Counted from the first letter of the stretch, positions 53,301-63,908 are shown. The stretch is DNA of 64,000 nt from Mermis nigrescens (GCA_036768485.1 JAVLUZ010000343.1:236001-300000), one strand, 5' to 3'. Notes: generated from the sequence alone by a model not told the origin. Translations and numbers: made by a program.

Positions 53301-56300
53301 TAAATTCCGTATGATAGTCTTTTCCATTCGAAAATCATAATTTATGTCTCAAGCCAAAAATTGATCAAAATTATTATCTAATCTTTAGAGATGATTGATC
53401 AGCATAGAGCTCGTTGTTGTCGTTTTCATAGTTCAGCGTGCTACACAAATTAGGAACCAAAACATTTCGAATCAGGCACTGATTGAAAATAAGTTAAATT
53501 ACAACTTGAGCTTGAGATAGGTCAACTGACCTCCGCGGCAAATACCGAGACTAGGTAGGTAGCCTTAGGTCTTAGGGCGTAGCTGCTGAGATCACCCGAC
53601 ATAGAAGCAGCCAGCAATATTAGGGCTGAGGGGATCGAAGCCGTAAGGTCTGTAAGGGTCCAAAGATCGAAAGCCTTAGAGCTGCGCGATCGGGGCCAGC
53701 ACTAAGCGTAGACTTAAGTACCTACGTACCTAGGTAAATCTCGAAGGTAATGTATCAGTCCCTACGTCGATTCTGTAGACGTTAGGGGCTCTACATTTAC
53801 ATTAATTCCAAGCAACATGGTGCAAAGCGTTTTGTACAAAAACCATTTCCCGCTTGGAACATAAACCTCAAAGTTTGAAAAATCGACACTTCTTGTATCA
53901 AAAAAGAGTAGATTTACTTTTATGACTATAATTTCTTAACAACGCAAGATATCAGGGTCAAATTTTTTTTAAAATGAAAGAACAAGATTTTTCTATGAGT
54001 CATTTCTTTGATAAGTTAACAAGATTGACATGTGTTCAGGAATTATGTAAGACTAAATATGAAAGTTTGACTATGTGCACTAAAAAATTTTACATTTTTG
54101 TCCTATAACTCCTATACTAGATGCGGTGATTCCCAAAATTTTAGAATGATGTGGCACTTAGATGTGACACATTTTTGGCAAAAAATAAAAAAGCAGCGAC
54201 CACTTTTTGAGCAATGTATTTCACGCAAGACCATTTATTGCGAGTTACACAATTGTTTTGCCCAAAACTTTTCTTTTTAGACGTTATATCTGCAAGTAAG
54301 ATAAGACCAACTCCAAAATTTTGGTTAAATAATTTGCTTAGTCTCATGATAATATTGGCAAAAGAATATGAAATGTTGTCAAATTTCTGATTGAACAGTA
54401 GCCCTTAGCGTAGTGAAGTCGGGTCATTCCATGTCAAGTGAACCAACGCCTCAGTCGACCATCTCCATCTACATGAAATTTTGCACAGAAGCTCTGGTCT
54501 TAAACTAAACTGGGCGAAATATTAGATTCTAATATGCTTTTGTTCAAAGTTACAGGCTTTGGTATACTGGGCCATCTTGCAATGATCACGCGCATGCTCC
54601 ATAATCCTGCAACTTTTATTGCTTGTTTTTTCAGTTTGGATCGATGAAGAAGGATTAAATTCACTTGACTAGGACAACCTTTTGCTGCCAAATATGCGTG
54701 CAAATAAAAAAGCAATTGAAATCAAACTTGAATTGCAAATTGATGCCAAGTTGAGCAAAAAAATCAGTTTTTCAAATGAAGACCATATTTAAGCACAAAT
54801 TACGCAAGATGCTGGTATTTAAATCCATCAATAATTTACCTAAAAGTAGTCTACATTAGTGTCCCTATGTGTGCTTGATTCCAAAAATTCATGAGTTATG
54901 CTTCTGAAACCAGAGAATGGCAAAAATGCCGAAAAAATTTATATGCAAATTTTACCTATCTTCAAGCAGCAAAATCAGAATGTGGGTCATTTTTAATTTT
55001 TTCTTTTTTGTTTTGTTTTGAAGAGCATTGTTCCTTCTACTTAATTCATTGTTTTTCATCTTAGAACCGGCCTTGTGGGTAGAAAATAGCTCTTATTCTC
55101 AAGGTTACTCCTCGCACGCAATGCATATATTGTGAGAGAATGTGTACTTTGCCTAGATTTATATTGAGCTTGCAATACAATAGTAGTAATGTTTGACACC
55201 CTGAGAATGTCTTATTGTGTATTTAGTATTTATCTAGTATTTATTTATCTATGTTGATGGATCTAGTTATTTATGAGTTACTTGGCAGTTTTTGCATCAT
55301 AAATTTTCTGGCCAAATTTAGCATCACTTCATGATGGACGGGTAAATACTAGACAAATAAATATAGATAAATAAATACTAGATAAATACTAAATACACAA
55401 TAAGACATTCTCAGGGTGTCAAACATTACTATTTTATTGTATTACAAGCTCAATATAAATCTAGGCAAAGTACACATTCTCTCACAATATATGCATTGCG
55501 TGCGAGGAGTAACCTTGAGAATAAGAGCTATTTTTCTACCCACAAGGCCCGGGCACAAGATGAAAAACAATGAATTAAGTAGAAGAAACAATGCTCTTCA
55601 AAACAAAACAAAAAAGAAAAAAATTAAAAATGACCCACATTCTGATTTTTGCTGCTGAAGATAGGGTAAAATTTGCATATAAATTTTTTCGGCATTTTTG
55701 CCATCCTCTGGTTCCAGAAGCATAACTCCTGAATTTTTGGAATTAAGCACACATAGAGACACTAATGTAGACTACTTTTAGGAAAATTATTGATGGATTT
55801 AAATACCAGCATCTTGCGTAATTTGTGCTTAAAGTATGGTCTTCATTTGAAAAACTGATTTTTTTGCTCAACTTTGGCATCAATTTGCAATTCAAGTTTG
55901 ATTTCAATTGCTTTTTTATTTGCACGACTATATTTGGCACAAAAAGTTGTCCTAGTCAACTGAATTTAATCCTTCTTCATCGATTCAAACTGAAAAAACA
56001 AGCAATAAAAGTGGAGGGATTATGGAGCATGCGCGTGATCATTGCAAGATGGCCCAGTATACCAAAGCCTGTAACTTTTGAACAAAAGCATATTAGAATC
56101 TAATATTTTGCCCGGTTTAGTTTAAGACCAGGGGCTACTTCTGTGCAAAATTTCATGCAGATTGGAGATGGTCGACTGGGAGCGTTGGGTCACTTGACAT
56201 GGAATGACCCGACTTGCACTTACGCTAAGGGCCACTGTTCAATCAGAAATTTGACAACTTTCATATTCTTTTGCCAATAACATCATAAGACTAAGTAAAT

Positions 56301-59300
56301 TATTCATCCAAAATTTTGAGAGTTGGTCTTATCTTACTTGCGAGATATAACGTCTAAAAGAAAAGTTTTGGGCAAGAACAATTGTGTAACTCACAATAAA
56401 TGGTCTTGCGTGAAGACTCATTGCTCAAAAAGTGGTCCTTTAATTTTTTTTATTTTTTGCCAAATATATGTCACATCTAAGTGCCACATCATACTAAAAT
56501 TTTGGGAATCACCCGCATCTAGTATAGGAGTTATAGGACAAAATGTGAAATTTTTTAGTGCACATAGTCAAACTTTTTCATATTCAGTCTTACATAATTT
56601 CTCAACCCGTCAAACTTGTGGACTTATCAAAGTGATAATTCAAAGCCAAAATCTTGCTCTTTCATTTAAAAAAATATTGACTCTAATATCTTGCGTTGTT
56701 AAGAAGTTATAATCATAAAAGTAAATCTACTCTTTTTTGACAAAAAGTGTCGATTTTTCAAACTTTGAGGTTGATGTTCCAAGCGAAAAATGGTTTTTGT
56801 ACAAAACGCTTTACACCATGTTGCTCAGAATAAAAAACTGTACAACATACGTCAAAATGAGGATAGGTTATTTTTTAACTGTCCGCCCTTACTACATCGC
56901 TGGGTTGATTCTTACAGAAATTGACTCTTAAGTGCTTCAATACGGTTTGATTGTCATTTAATACTGTTATAAAAGTAATTAGAACATCTTCAAAAACTCA
57001 CCTTTATTTTTGTAAGATTGCTAATATCCGTTTGTGTACGATATATCCAGATTTGCCGACATGGCGACAGAAACCCTGTTGTTTTGCTGGCCACGGATAA
57101 GGAAAATAACGAGTCTTCGTGGTCGGGTGGGCTTGGAGAACTGACGCAGGTGAGTGATGAGGTCACTGTCAAAGTTACATCAGTGCTTCTGTTACATTTG
57201 CTTGATCATTTGCTCATCTTTCAGTTGGGCATACGGCAGCAATATCGCACTGGACAATTTATCAAAAGACGCTACGCTGGATTTTTGTCAGAGGAATACG
57301 ATCCAGAAGAGGTGAATTAATCATTACTAAGAATTGAAATCAGATTACTCACGATCATATCGTTTGGGGGATTTCAACCAACCATACGTGGGCAGTTGGG
57401 TGAAATCGCCAAAATATAATTCTGGGGTCTACAGTGATATGCGGGGGTATAAACCCCGCCCAGCTTTCATGACAATGTGTGATTTCAACCCCCCCCCGAA
57501 AATTATCCACTCTCTCAGAATTTTTAACCCAGCCCAGAATTCACGATTTTCCGAAAGTATCCAAATTCGTAGAAAAGGTGCTGTTTTAAGCGTTTCTAGC
57601 TATCTGCTCAAAGGCGTGATATTTTCGGTGTGATATTTATACCCATTTTTTGACTTTATTTTGGTCGATTTATTCGAATTTTTTTTTTTTTCGAAAATTT
57701 TCAGTATGTTTTACTTTAGAAAGAAAGAGGGAGTAAGTTCAGGATATGATTCAAATCAAAGTGTCGAAAATCCCTGAAACATGTCGTAAAAATAAGTTTT
57801 CCAGGTAGGTAACCTTAAAACAAAGTGCGGAAAATTTTTTTATGGAAAACCAACAATTACTTCTCGGAATATTCAAGCTTCGCATGAAAATTTCCCATTT
57901 TTGACACATTTGCAGGAATAGGCGTTAAAGGACCGGGGAAGTTTTCCGACTAAAATTTTTGGGCGTTTTCGACACGCTGAGCACGACTATGGAAATAATT
58001 TTGCAAAAAAATATGTTTATGGCCGTATGTCGACCTAAGCGAGAGTACCTAAGCGGAAGTATATCGACCTAAGCGGGAGTATATCAACCTAAGCATGTTT
58101 AATGCTTATAACATCTAAACTAAGCCTAAACCTAAGAATTATGAAGTAAAACCAGCGAATTAAGAGTCATTGAAAAATGCAACGTTTGAAGTCTTGCAGC
58201 TCCTGTAATACTGGGTCTTTGTCGATCAAACATCTTTTCCGCTCTTTCTCTTAAGGAGCCCTACGACCAAAAAGCATTTTAAATTGAATTTGAATTGGAA
58301 TGCGAGTTTTTCGTTTGGACCATATTCTGGAGTTTAGCCAGAAAGAGCATCGTCAGAAACGCCGAAGAACGATGTTTTTATGCGTATCCATCATTTTGAG
58401 CTCAAAAAAGGCACTTCAAGATTTACTCCCCCCAGAATTGCCATGCCGTGCAGAGTTGGATTTAAGGGAGGTGTAAATAGAGGTGCACATAGGTGTAAAC
58501 TTGTTGGCTTCATTGATTGAATTAAGTATCAACTCCATCAGTTTTACTGTCTCAAAAGAATGAAACGCCTTAGTTAGTTGACATCTATAATGAAATAAAA
58601 GTGTGACTAATGAAACTAACTCAGTTTCAATCATTTTCGCAATCAATCAATGCAACAATTTACATCTAACAACAATATTAAAATTTTCAGGCCCTGGTGC
58701 TGGGGCCGGCCTGGCGTTGGAGCCGGGGCCAGGACCCGGTACAGCTCTAGTTAATTGCTACAAATAGAGCGAATCGAGCAGCTAATTCAAGTTGCGCCAA
58801 TAGCTATTTAAATAAAAATAGACGATGTAAAACGCCTAAAAACGATGTTTCGCACGTAAAGGGCAATTTTTTGGACCTATTTTTGACTATTCTTCGAAAA
58901 GTTAGAAAATCCTAGGCCGTCACTGACAATGTGCTGGTCTGCTTACGACTACCATTCTTTTTGTCGCCTAAAGCGGAAAATTATCGATTTGAGTTAGTAT
59001 TACGAGTAGTTCCGCCTTTCTTCAGAAAAATCTCGAAAATCTTATGCTTTGGTAACGATTTGTTGAAATCTCAAACCCATTCTCAGGTAATAAAACCGCT
59101 ATGCATGAATTATTTTTTTCAGATTCACGTTCAAAGCACGGCTGTGAACCGCACTATTGATAGTGCTATTGCTATACTGCAAGGATTATATTCAACTAGA
59201 AGCAAAGAAATATTGTGGAATGAAGAATTGATTTCGCAGCCAATACCTGTCCATAGCAAACCAAAAGACGAGGATCTAGTGATTAAATCAGCTATTAACA

Positions 59301-62223
59301 CACATGGGCGTGATAGGTTGGGGGTTTACTCCTTCAGAATATGAAATCTCCCGGAAATTGATAAATTCCCGCATAATTTAATTATTGGTATGTTTTTTTT
59401 GATATTTTTGCCGTTTTTGACCCACCCCTGAATTTGGCTGCTGCCCTTGTATGGCTACTAGTCACAGGCATACGCAGTGAAGATCATGATTGGTCTTAAT
59501 GTATATGAGTAGTTTAGGCAGCAGGAGCAATTTTTTTACTCGAAATTCTCAAAAGTTCGGAATTGTTTAAAAATAATTTTTATTAGAAATGATTTCGAAT
59601 AAAATTAGATACCGGTCGATGGCGAAACAGCGCTATACTTCGCGCGTAAATAGTGGATTTTCGGAAGTATTTTCAACTATATGAGAAAAAGATGGTGTAC
59701 CGACTGCCCTTCTTCAAAAAAATTCTGTATCCGCCCCGTCACTGCCTTGACCTTATGTTTTCTTATTTTCCCAGAAAATTTTCCTTTTTCTGGTAGCTCT
59801 TAACTCTAGAACCTCTTCCGTGTCTGATCATGTACTACTGTTTTTTAGACCGATATTTGAAGTAGGATGCATCGGTTTGTTTAAGTTGGTTACGCATACC
59901 CGCAAATAAAAGTCGTTTTATTGGAATATGGCCATGAGATTTTCTTTGTATTCTTTCACATAAACTTTCATGATTTGTGCAAAAAAATGGCAAATACGTT
60001 TTTTTGTAATACCTATTGCACAAAAAATCACAGAATCTAATTTTAATTTAAAACAGGGAGAATCTACTTTCTCTAAAACTAGCAAATTTATTGGAAAGGG
60101 AATTAAAGGTTGGTTGTTTATTCTTTTATTTACGAAGGCGTCATGAATATCCGGAAAAGACTTTGTGACACATAATTCTCATAAACGATAATTTGCATAA
60201 TTCTAAAGTCAAACAAATTTTTTAAATTTATGTGTAATGAACAGACGATGAAGCTTTTATGTTCTGAAACTAGAAGGAAACTACTTGATTTATTACTTTT
60301 TATTTATTTTGATTTATTTGTTTTTTTCAACTTTGCACGATCCGCTGACTCACATTCTCATCACGACCATTTCAAAAGCGCGGCCGCACAGTTGGTTTTG
60401 ATGCATTAACTTTTACTTAAATTATCGTCGAATAAAAGTTAGATGCCCGTAAAATTCATCTTTTCCTTTCCCAGACAGAATTGAAGGAAAAATAAAGAGT
60501 TAGTCGTTTTGGGTGTTATGGGAGATCGGAAAAAAATTTCCAAAAAATCCGCCACAAAAGATAAAATAGACTAAGTTTTACTTTAAAACTTGAAGTCTAG
60601 AAATCGAAGTCGTATCAGCAAGAACTTTAAATATGCACTTCCATTGAGTTAAATGCTCTAGAAAATAGATTTCGAATGCTATCGCATCACGTTCAACGTT
60701 TTTATCATCTACCATACTCAGATATAGAAACTGATTGAAAACAAGCAGAAATCATAATTTGATCTGACAATATAGTATCAAATATAGAATTGCAATGTTG
60801 AGAACCCAAGTGTATGAATATCTATATTCAATTCAAATTTATAAGTATTTAGCAAAAAACAATTACTTTTATGCTGTAAGCTGCCTTATGACATATGCAT
60901 ACCGAGCGCATTTGAGAATGGTCGCGCAATTTTCATTCCATAATTATTTCATTCATAACAAGAAGATATAACAAGTAGGGACGGATTTAATCGAGCATGG
61001 GGGCGCCGTTTATTGGCCGAACGTTGTTGCCGAGAAAAGTACCTAACGGATATACAAGGTGTTATGATTTTTGGCTATCGTGTTTCGCAATTTCTTAAAT
61101 TCCGGACAATACCTTTTATTAATTCATTTACTTTCTTGGCAGCTTGAAAGCCATATTTTTCGTCATAAATATGTTTTTGTACCGATAAACATTTTCATGG
61201 TGCTTGAGACGATTTATGGAGTATACGCATACATGATCTTGGGGGGTTTGGAGGATTTTCACCCCCCCCCAAAAACTTTTTTCACCTTCCCCCAGAATTC
61301 GCGATTTTTCGAAATCTTGAAATTTTCTAAAAATTCGTAGAAAAGGCGCTTTTTAGGCGCTTTAGGCTATCTATTTACTCAAAAGTGTCACATTTTTGGC
61401 GCTCCACACCATATACTAATGTTTTGACTATATTTTGTTCAATTCGTTCGACTTTTTTAAATATTTATTTTTCATGTTTTCATGCTCTAGAAAGATAGAG
61501 CATCGTCAGAAACGCCCAAAACGATGTTTTTGACGCCTACCTACCACTTTTTGGCAGACACTTTAAAATTTCACCCTTGCCCTTCGGAATTCTCATGCTG
61601 TGCATGTTAGAGTATAAGCAACTGCTTTTGCATGTTTTCCCCCATTTTTAGCATATATTCTTAAATATTTTATGCTTCGCTTTGTATATTTTAATGGGCT
61701 TGTGATATTACTCCAAACATACATATTCACGAATAGAGAAATAATCCGACTCTCGAAGCATTCTTCTGCCTAAATTTCTCTCAAAGCCGCTGAATTCAAT
61801 AAAAATTGAAGAACTTTCGGCGCAAAATTACCGAAAAATTCAAGATTTTCCTAAAAAATCCTGCACAATAATACGGTTTTGAATTTAAGTTGGCCATTTA
61901 AAATGGCGAAAAACGCCATGTGGCACGTGAATAGCGAGTTTTTGGACCTCTGTTCGTCTGGGGAAAAGTTTAGGTAACGTCTTTCCTCAAGAAAATCCTG
62001 GATCCGCCACTGATGGCAACGCTTGAATTTTTAGTTTTTGTGGATGCATCAACCGTGTGAAAAGGAGAAGGAATTGCACAAAAACATCATGCATTCCTCA
62101 CAGGCATACTTGGAAATAGAACGTTCGAATTCGGCTTTTATTGAATTTGTGCGCCAAAAAACTGGTCGACATTCTTTACCTTTGTTACACATGATCGAAG
62201 TATTTGATCCGTTAAAATGTGAA
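50200..62223 (+). CDS. histidine acid phosphatase (lysosomal/prostatic type), N-terminal part
   Basis: Exons: 50200-50319, 57051-57149, 57225-57311, 59123-59278, 62035-62223. All are phase 0 and join into 217 residues. A signal peptide (MKLLNIALHLIMIYILGLL) leads to TLRFLHT, which joins ICRHGDRNPV in exon 2: the RHGxRxP loop whose His forms the phosphoenzyme. LGIRQQYRTGQFIKRRYAGF, VQSTAVNRTIDSAIAILQGL, ISQPIPVHSKP and FDPLKCE follow in the order seen in ACP2/ACP3. These enzymes hydrolyse phosphomonoesters at acid pH, in the lysosome or after secretion. Family members are about 400 residues, so the C-terminal half, including the catalytic HD motif, should lie beyond the window; I found no further exon after 62,223. 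Introns 1 and 4 are swollen by mobile elements. Asn replaces the usual Thr of RHGDRTP; this position is not catalytic. Confidence 0.93.
50370..50742. mobile_element. MITE, family B, in acid phosphatase intron 1
   Basis: CATGATGTTATGGGGGTTAG at the left, hairpin remnant GACGC-TTC-GCGCC near 50,540, the CTAGAAAGATAGAGCATCGT box, and TATGCTGCGCATGTCTAC at the right. Confidence 0.65.
50743..52139. other. acid phosphatase intron 1, left part
   Basis: AT-rich, no gene. The open frames here show no motif. Confidence 0.4.
52140..52650. mobile_element. pair of MITE-like copies in opposite orientation
   Basis: ACATACATGCACGTAGGGAG at about 52,150 and ACCCTCACGTGCATGCTTG near 52,400 bound one copy. 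The inverse, ending CCCTGCATGCACG near 52,650, is a second. Both hold GCTTTTTTGGGCTAAAATGA or its complement. Confidence 0.5.
52765..53800. mobile_element. insertion in the left arm of the foldback
   Basis: It separates arm sequence TATGTTGTACAGTTTTTAAT from CAAGCAACATGGTG, which are adjacent in the right arm. It ends with a family D element (about 53,510-53,790). The rest is unrecognised; a minus-strand 80-codon frame at 53,038-53,280 has no motif I know. Confidence 0.6.
53510..53790. mobile_element. GC-richer interspersed element, family D, copy 2
   Basis: TAGGTCAACTGACCTC at the left is the inverse of the right end of copy 1; GGGCGTAGCTGC and GCCAGCACTAAGCGTAGACT are inverses of its internal phrases. 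Diverged but collinear over about 270 bp. Confidence 0.6.
54421..56210. mobile_element. inner palindrome with GGGTCATTCC ends
   Basis: GGGTCATTCCATGTCAAGTG at 54,421 and its exact complement ending 56,210 bound the inner 1.79 kb. This terminus is the same as at 28,073, the end of the 6.4-kb transposon, so the foldback appears to contain a second, fully palindromic member of that family. The symmetry continues outside these ends. Confidence 0.7.
57051..57149 (+). CDS. acid phosphatase exon 2 (RHGDR loop)
   Basis: ICRHGDRNPVVLLATDKE, then SSWSGGLGELTQ, matching W..G.GQLT of the family. Acceptor ATATATCCAG, donor GTGAGT; the next intron is 75 bp. Confidence 0.95.
57225..57311 (+). CDS. acid phosphatase exon 3
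   Basis: LGIRQQYRTGQFIKRRYAGF, then LSEEYDPEE; corresponds to the G(M/I)xQxYxLGxxLRxRYxGFL helix. Acceptor ATCTTTCAG, donor GTGAAT. Confidence 0.95.
57390..57740. mobile_element. MITE, family B, in acid phosphatase intron 3
   Basis: Starts near CATACGTGGGCAGTTGGGTG (a family A-like end) and TATAAACCCCGCCCAG, with GTGCTGTTTTAAGCGTTTCT and CTTTAGAAAGAAAGAGGGAG inside. Drifted and perhaps composite. Confidence 0.45.
57741..59122. other. acid phosphatase intron 3, remainder
   Basis: AT-rich. A short direct repeat (CGACCTAAGCGGGAGTATAT and variants) occurs three times near 58,030-58,090, echoing GTCGACCTAAGCGGGAGTAA near 30,220. A family B fragment (about 58,325-58,455) and a GGGGCCGG-rich patch near 58,700-58,740 are also visible. 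No gene. Confidence 0.45.
59123..59278 (+). CDS. acid phosphatase exon 4 (RST-type motif region)
   Basis: IHVQSTAVNRTIDSAIAILQ corresponds to the YVRSTDxDRTLMSA block, here with Gln for Arg and Ala for Asp; ends PIPVHSKPKDEDL. Acceptor TTTTTTTCAG; donor GTGATT is weak but gives the right phase. In related enzymes the Arg of R-S-T helps bind phosphate, so the Gln is notable. Confidence 0.9.
59279..61225. other. acid phosphatase intron 4, left part
   Basis: MITE-like CACATGGGCGTGATAGGTTG at 59,301 lies just after exon 4. Ends of the CTGTATCCGCC type appear near 59,728, and a second GGGACGGATTTAATCGAGC end near 60,978. No gene. Confidence 0.45.
60975..62014. mobile_element. hAT-like element ends just upstream of exon 5
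   Basis: Left GGGACGGATTTAATCGAGC near 60,978, right AAATCCTGGATCCGCCACTG at about 61,995-62,014, the latter close to the CCTGGATCCGCTAGTG terminus at 14,166. If the two belong together, the element carries a nested family B copy. The right end is about 20 bp from the exon 5 acceptor. Confidence 0.5.
61226..61608. mobile_element. MITE, family B, in acid phosphatase intron 4
   Basis: CGCATACATGATCTTGGGGG at the left, CTAGAAAGATAGAGCATCGT box, CTCATGCTGTGCATGTTAG at the right; the flanks GAGTATAC and GAGTATAA suggest an 8-bp duplication. Confidence 0.65.
62035..62223 (+). CDS. acid phosphatase exon 5
   Basis: FLWMHQPCEKEKELHKNI ... HMIEVFDPLKCE matches the FPLxxCPRYEQL ... VYDTLFCE region, including two Cys that are conserved in secreted members. 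Acceptor AATTTTTAG, donor GTAAGC, phase 0. Confidence 0.92.
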
Positions 62224-63421
62224 GTAAGCAATGGATCGATGTGCAAAAGATATGTGGAGTATTCTTTCAATCGGCCGAGCCAAAAGTTGGGCGGAGCGGA
62301 CGGATCGTTTGGGCTATGTTTTGTACAGTAAAGTCTAAGAATTTCACTTTTGTTCAGGGAAAATCCGTATTTGGACCTGGACAATGACTTTTTGGGTCTC
62401 GATTGGACCGTACGTGTCATTGTGGGTTGACTACCAGAGTAACAACTGGACCCCGCAAAATGGCTGCTGCGACCCTCTCCCTGGAATTACTGATTTTTCG
62501 CCAAAACTGTTAAAAGTTTGTCTTTTAAGCGTTTTTAGCTCATTTTTGGCTCAAAAGTCTTAAATTTTCGGCGTTTCGCGTAATATAAACATTTTTGACT
62601 ATATTTTGTACAACTTACTCGATTTTTTCAAATTTCCGAAATTTTTCCATGTTTTTATGCTCTAAAAGAAAGAGCATTGTCCGAAACATCAAAAACAGCG
62701 TTTTTGATGTGTACTCATCGTTTTTTAGCCTAAAAATCTACTTTTTAAAGATTTTTCGTGCCTGCCCCTCCTCCCAATATTCATATGCTGTTGATGCATG
62801 GTCAGGTCACCACCTTTCAAAGCTAAAAAACTACTGAAATCGGACCACCACTTATTGGACAACCATTTGTAAGCTGTACAGTAAACAGCCACTTTTTGAA
62901 CAACAACCAATCGTTTCATTGGGAGTTGGGCGGTATGAACCACTGACCATTGCCCACATACGATCTGAATTAATGGATATTTGGACCGTAAAAGCTATGG
63001 CGTTGCGTTCTTTCTTGTCGACTGCGTAGTACTGCTTGAGCTCTAACGTTTCAGATATCTAGGAGAGACGAAAAGTCTTTATAATTGCTTGCTGTGAGGA
63101 TAAATTTTAAGCTTCCGTTGTGAAATTCGAATGCACTTCTTCGACACATTTTGAATAAAGCAATACCTTCGCAAGGAAAGAATCCAGCTCAGAGCGAAAA
63201 AAATTAACCCGTTTTATCCTTTTGCGTTTAAATGCCATGCAGTTTAAGTATGCATGTATACAACGCCAGTATATGAATCAAAATTATACATGGGCAGCAA
63301 GAAAATTCTGGAGGGGTCTGGTTGGGTGAAAATACTAAAAATCGCCAAAAATGTTGCTGAAAATAGAATTCTATGGGTATACAGTACTGCGGGGGATTTT
63401 CCAACTTCTGGGGGTGCAAAC
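62224..63421. other. downstream of acid phosphatase exon 5
   Basis: A family B MITE remnant lies at about 62,440-62,800 (GCTCTAAAAGAAAGAGCATT box). The rest is AT-rich. I could not find the next acid phosphatase exon here: the AG after CTAACGTTTC near 63,054 opens into a stop after nine codons. Confidence 0.45.
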
Positions 63422-63681
63422 CACACCTGGGCGTGGTAGGTTTGGGGGGTATGCACCCCCAGAAACCAAAATATCCTCCCCCCGAGCAAAAAAACCCCCA
63501 GAATGTCAATGTTTTGAAAATTTTTTTGGTTTTTTACGCAATTTTTTGATGCTAATGGATCAGTGCTTGATGAGTAACGTCGAAAAATGGTGCTTTTATC
63601 GCCATACCACCATTTTTAAGGCCATTTTTCGACCTTCAAAAAGTCTTGCACCCCCCAGAATTTTCTTGCTGCCCACGTATG
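63422..63681. mobile_element. hAT-like MITE, family A, copy 6 (nested in another copy)
   Basis: CACACCTGGGCGTG to GCCCACGTATG with the exact duplication GTGCAAAC at 63,414-63,421 and 63,682-63,689. The flanking sequence (TGGGCAGCAAGAAAATTCTG at about 63,290; CCCCCACGCCAGCATGTG at about 63,696) looks like an older family A member, giving a nested pair. Confidence 0.85.
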
Positions 63682-63734
63682 GTGCAAACCCTTCCCCCAC
63701 GCCAGCATGTGGTCAAAACAATAGTAATGCTTTC

Positions 63735-63908
63735 ATGAAGAACAACCTCGTTGTTTTAATTTTATTAGTTTATTTATTTCGAATCGCTGATGCAGGGGGC
63801 GTCTTAAGTTGGCTGCCATTCTTGTGCTTTTGGTATCACTTTGTGCATTCTGTTAGCTTTGGCACTCGTGGAACACAAACAGTACTGTTGTATCGTGATT
63901 TTGGATGA
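63735..63908 (+). CDS. candidate signal-peptide exon or frame, unidentified
   Basis: ATG at 63,735 opens MKNNLVVLILLVYLFRIADA, a textbook signal-peptide pattern (basic start, hydrophobic core, Ala-x-Ala-like end), then runs to a stop at 63,908. No family is recognisable after the hydrophobic part. It could be the first exon of a further secreted-protein gene, or chance. Confidence 0.25.
   Translation: MKNNLVVLILLVYLFRIADAGGVLSWLPFLCFWYHFVHSVSFGTRGTQTVLLYRDFG

Larger units (their letters stand above)
52673..56927. mobile_element. TTAA-flanked palindromic foldback element, 4.26 kb
   Basis: The left end TTAA-GAGTCAACTTCTGTAA and right end TTACAGAAATTGACTC-TTAA give a TIR of about 16 bp with a TTAA duplication (52,669-52,672 and 56,928-56,931). 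Nearly the entire element is two inverted arms of about 1.5 kb around a spacer of about 105 bp near 55,305. Arms match from GCAACATGGTG (53,815; inverse at 56,816) inward to TTATTTATCTAT (55,250). The left arm is interrupted by about 1.04 kb of other sequence (about 52,765-53,800). TTAA targets suggest piggyBac- or Kolobok-type mobilisation. No transposase frame. Confidence 0.8.

Noticed and set aside
52673..56927. Palindrome as an assembly artefact
   Set aside because: The arms differ by many substitutions and small indels and one arm carries a 1-kb insertion, so they are distinct sequences. Long reads would still be worth having.
62035..62331. Continuing acid phosphatase exon 5 to the end of its open frame at 62,331
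   Set aside because: Similarity to the family stops at FDPLKCE, exactly at a strong GTAAGC donor; the rest of the frame has no match.
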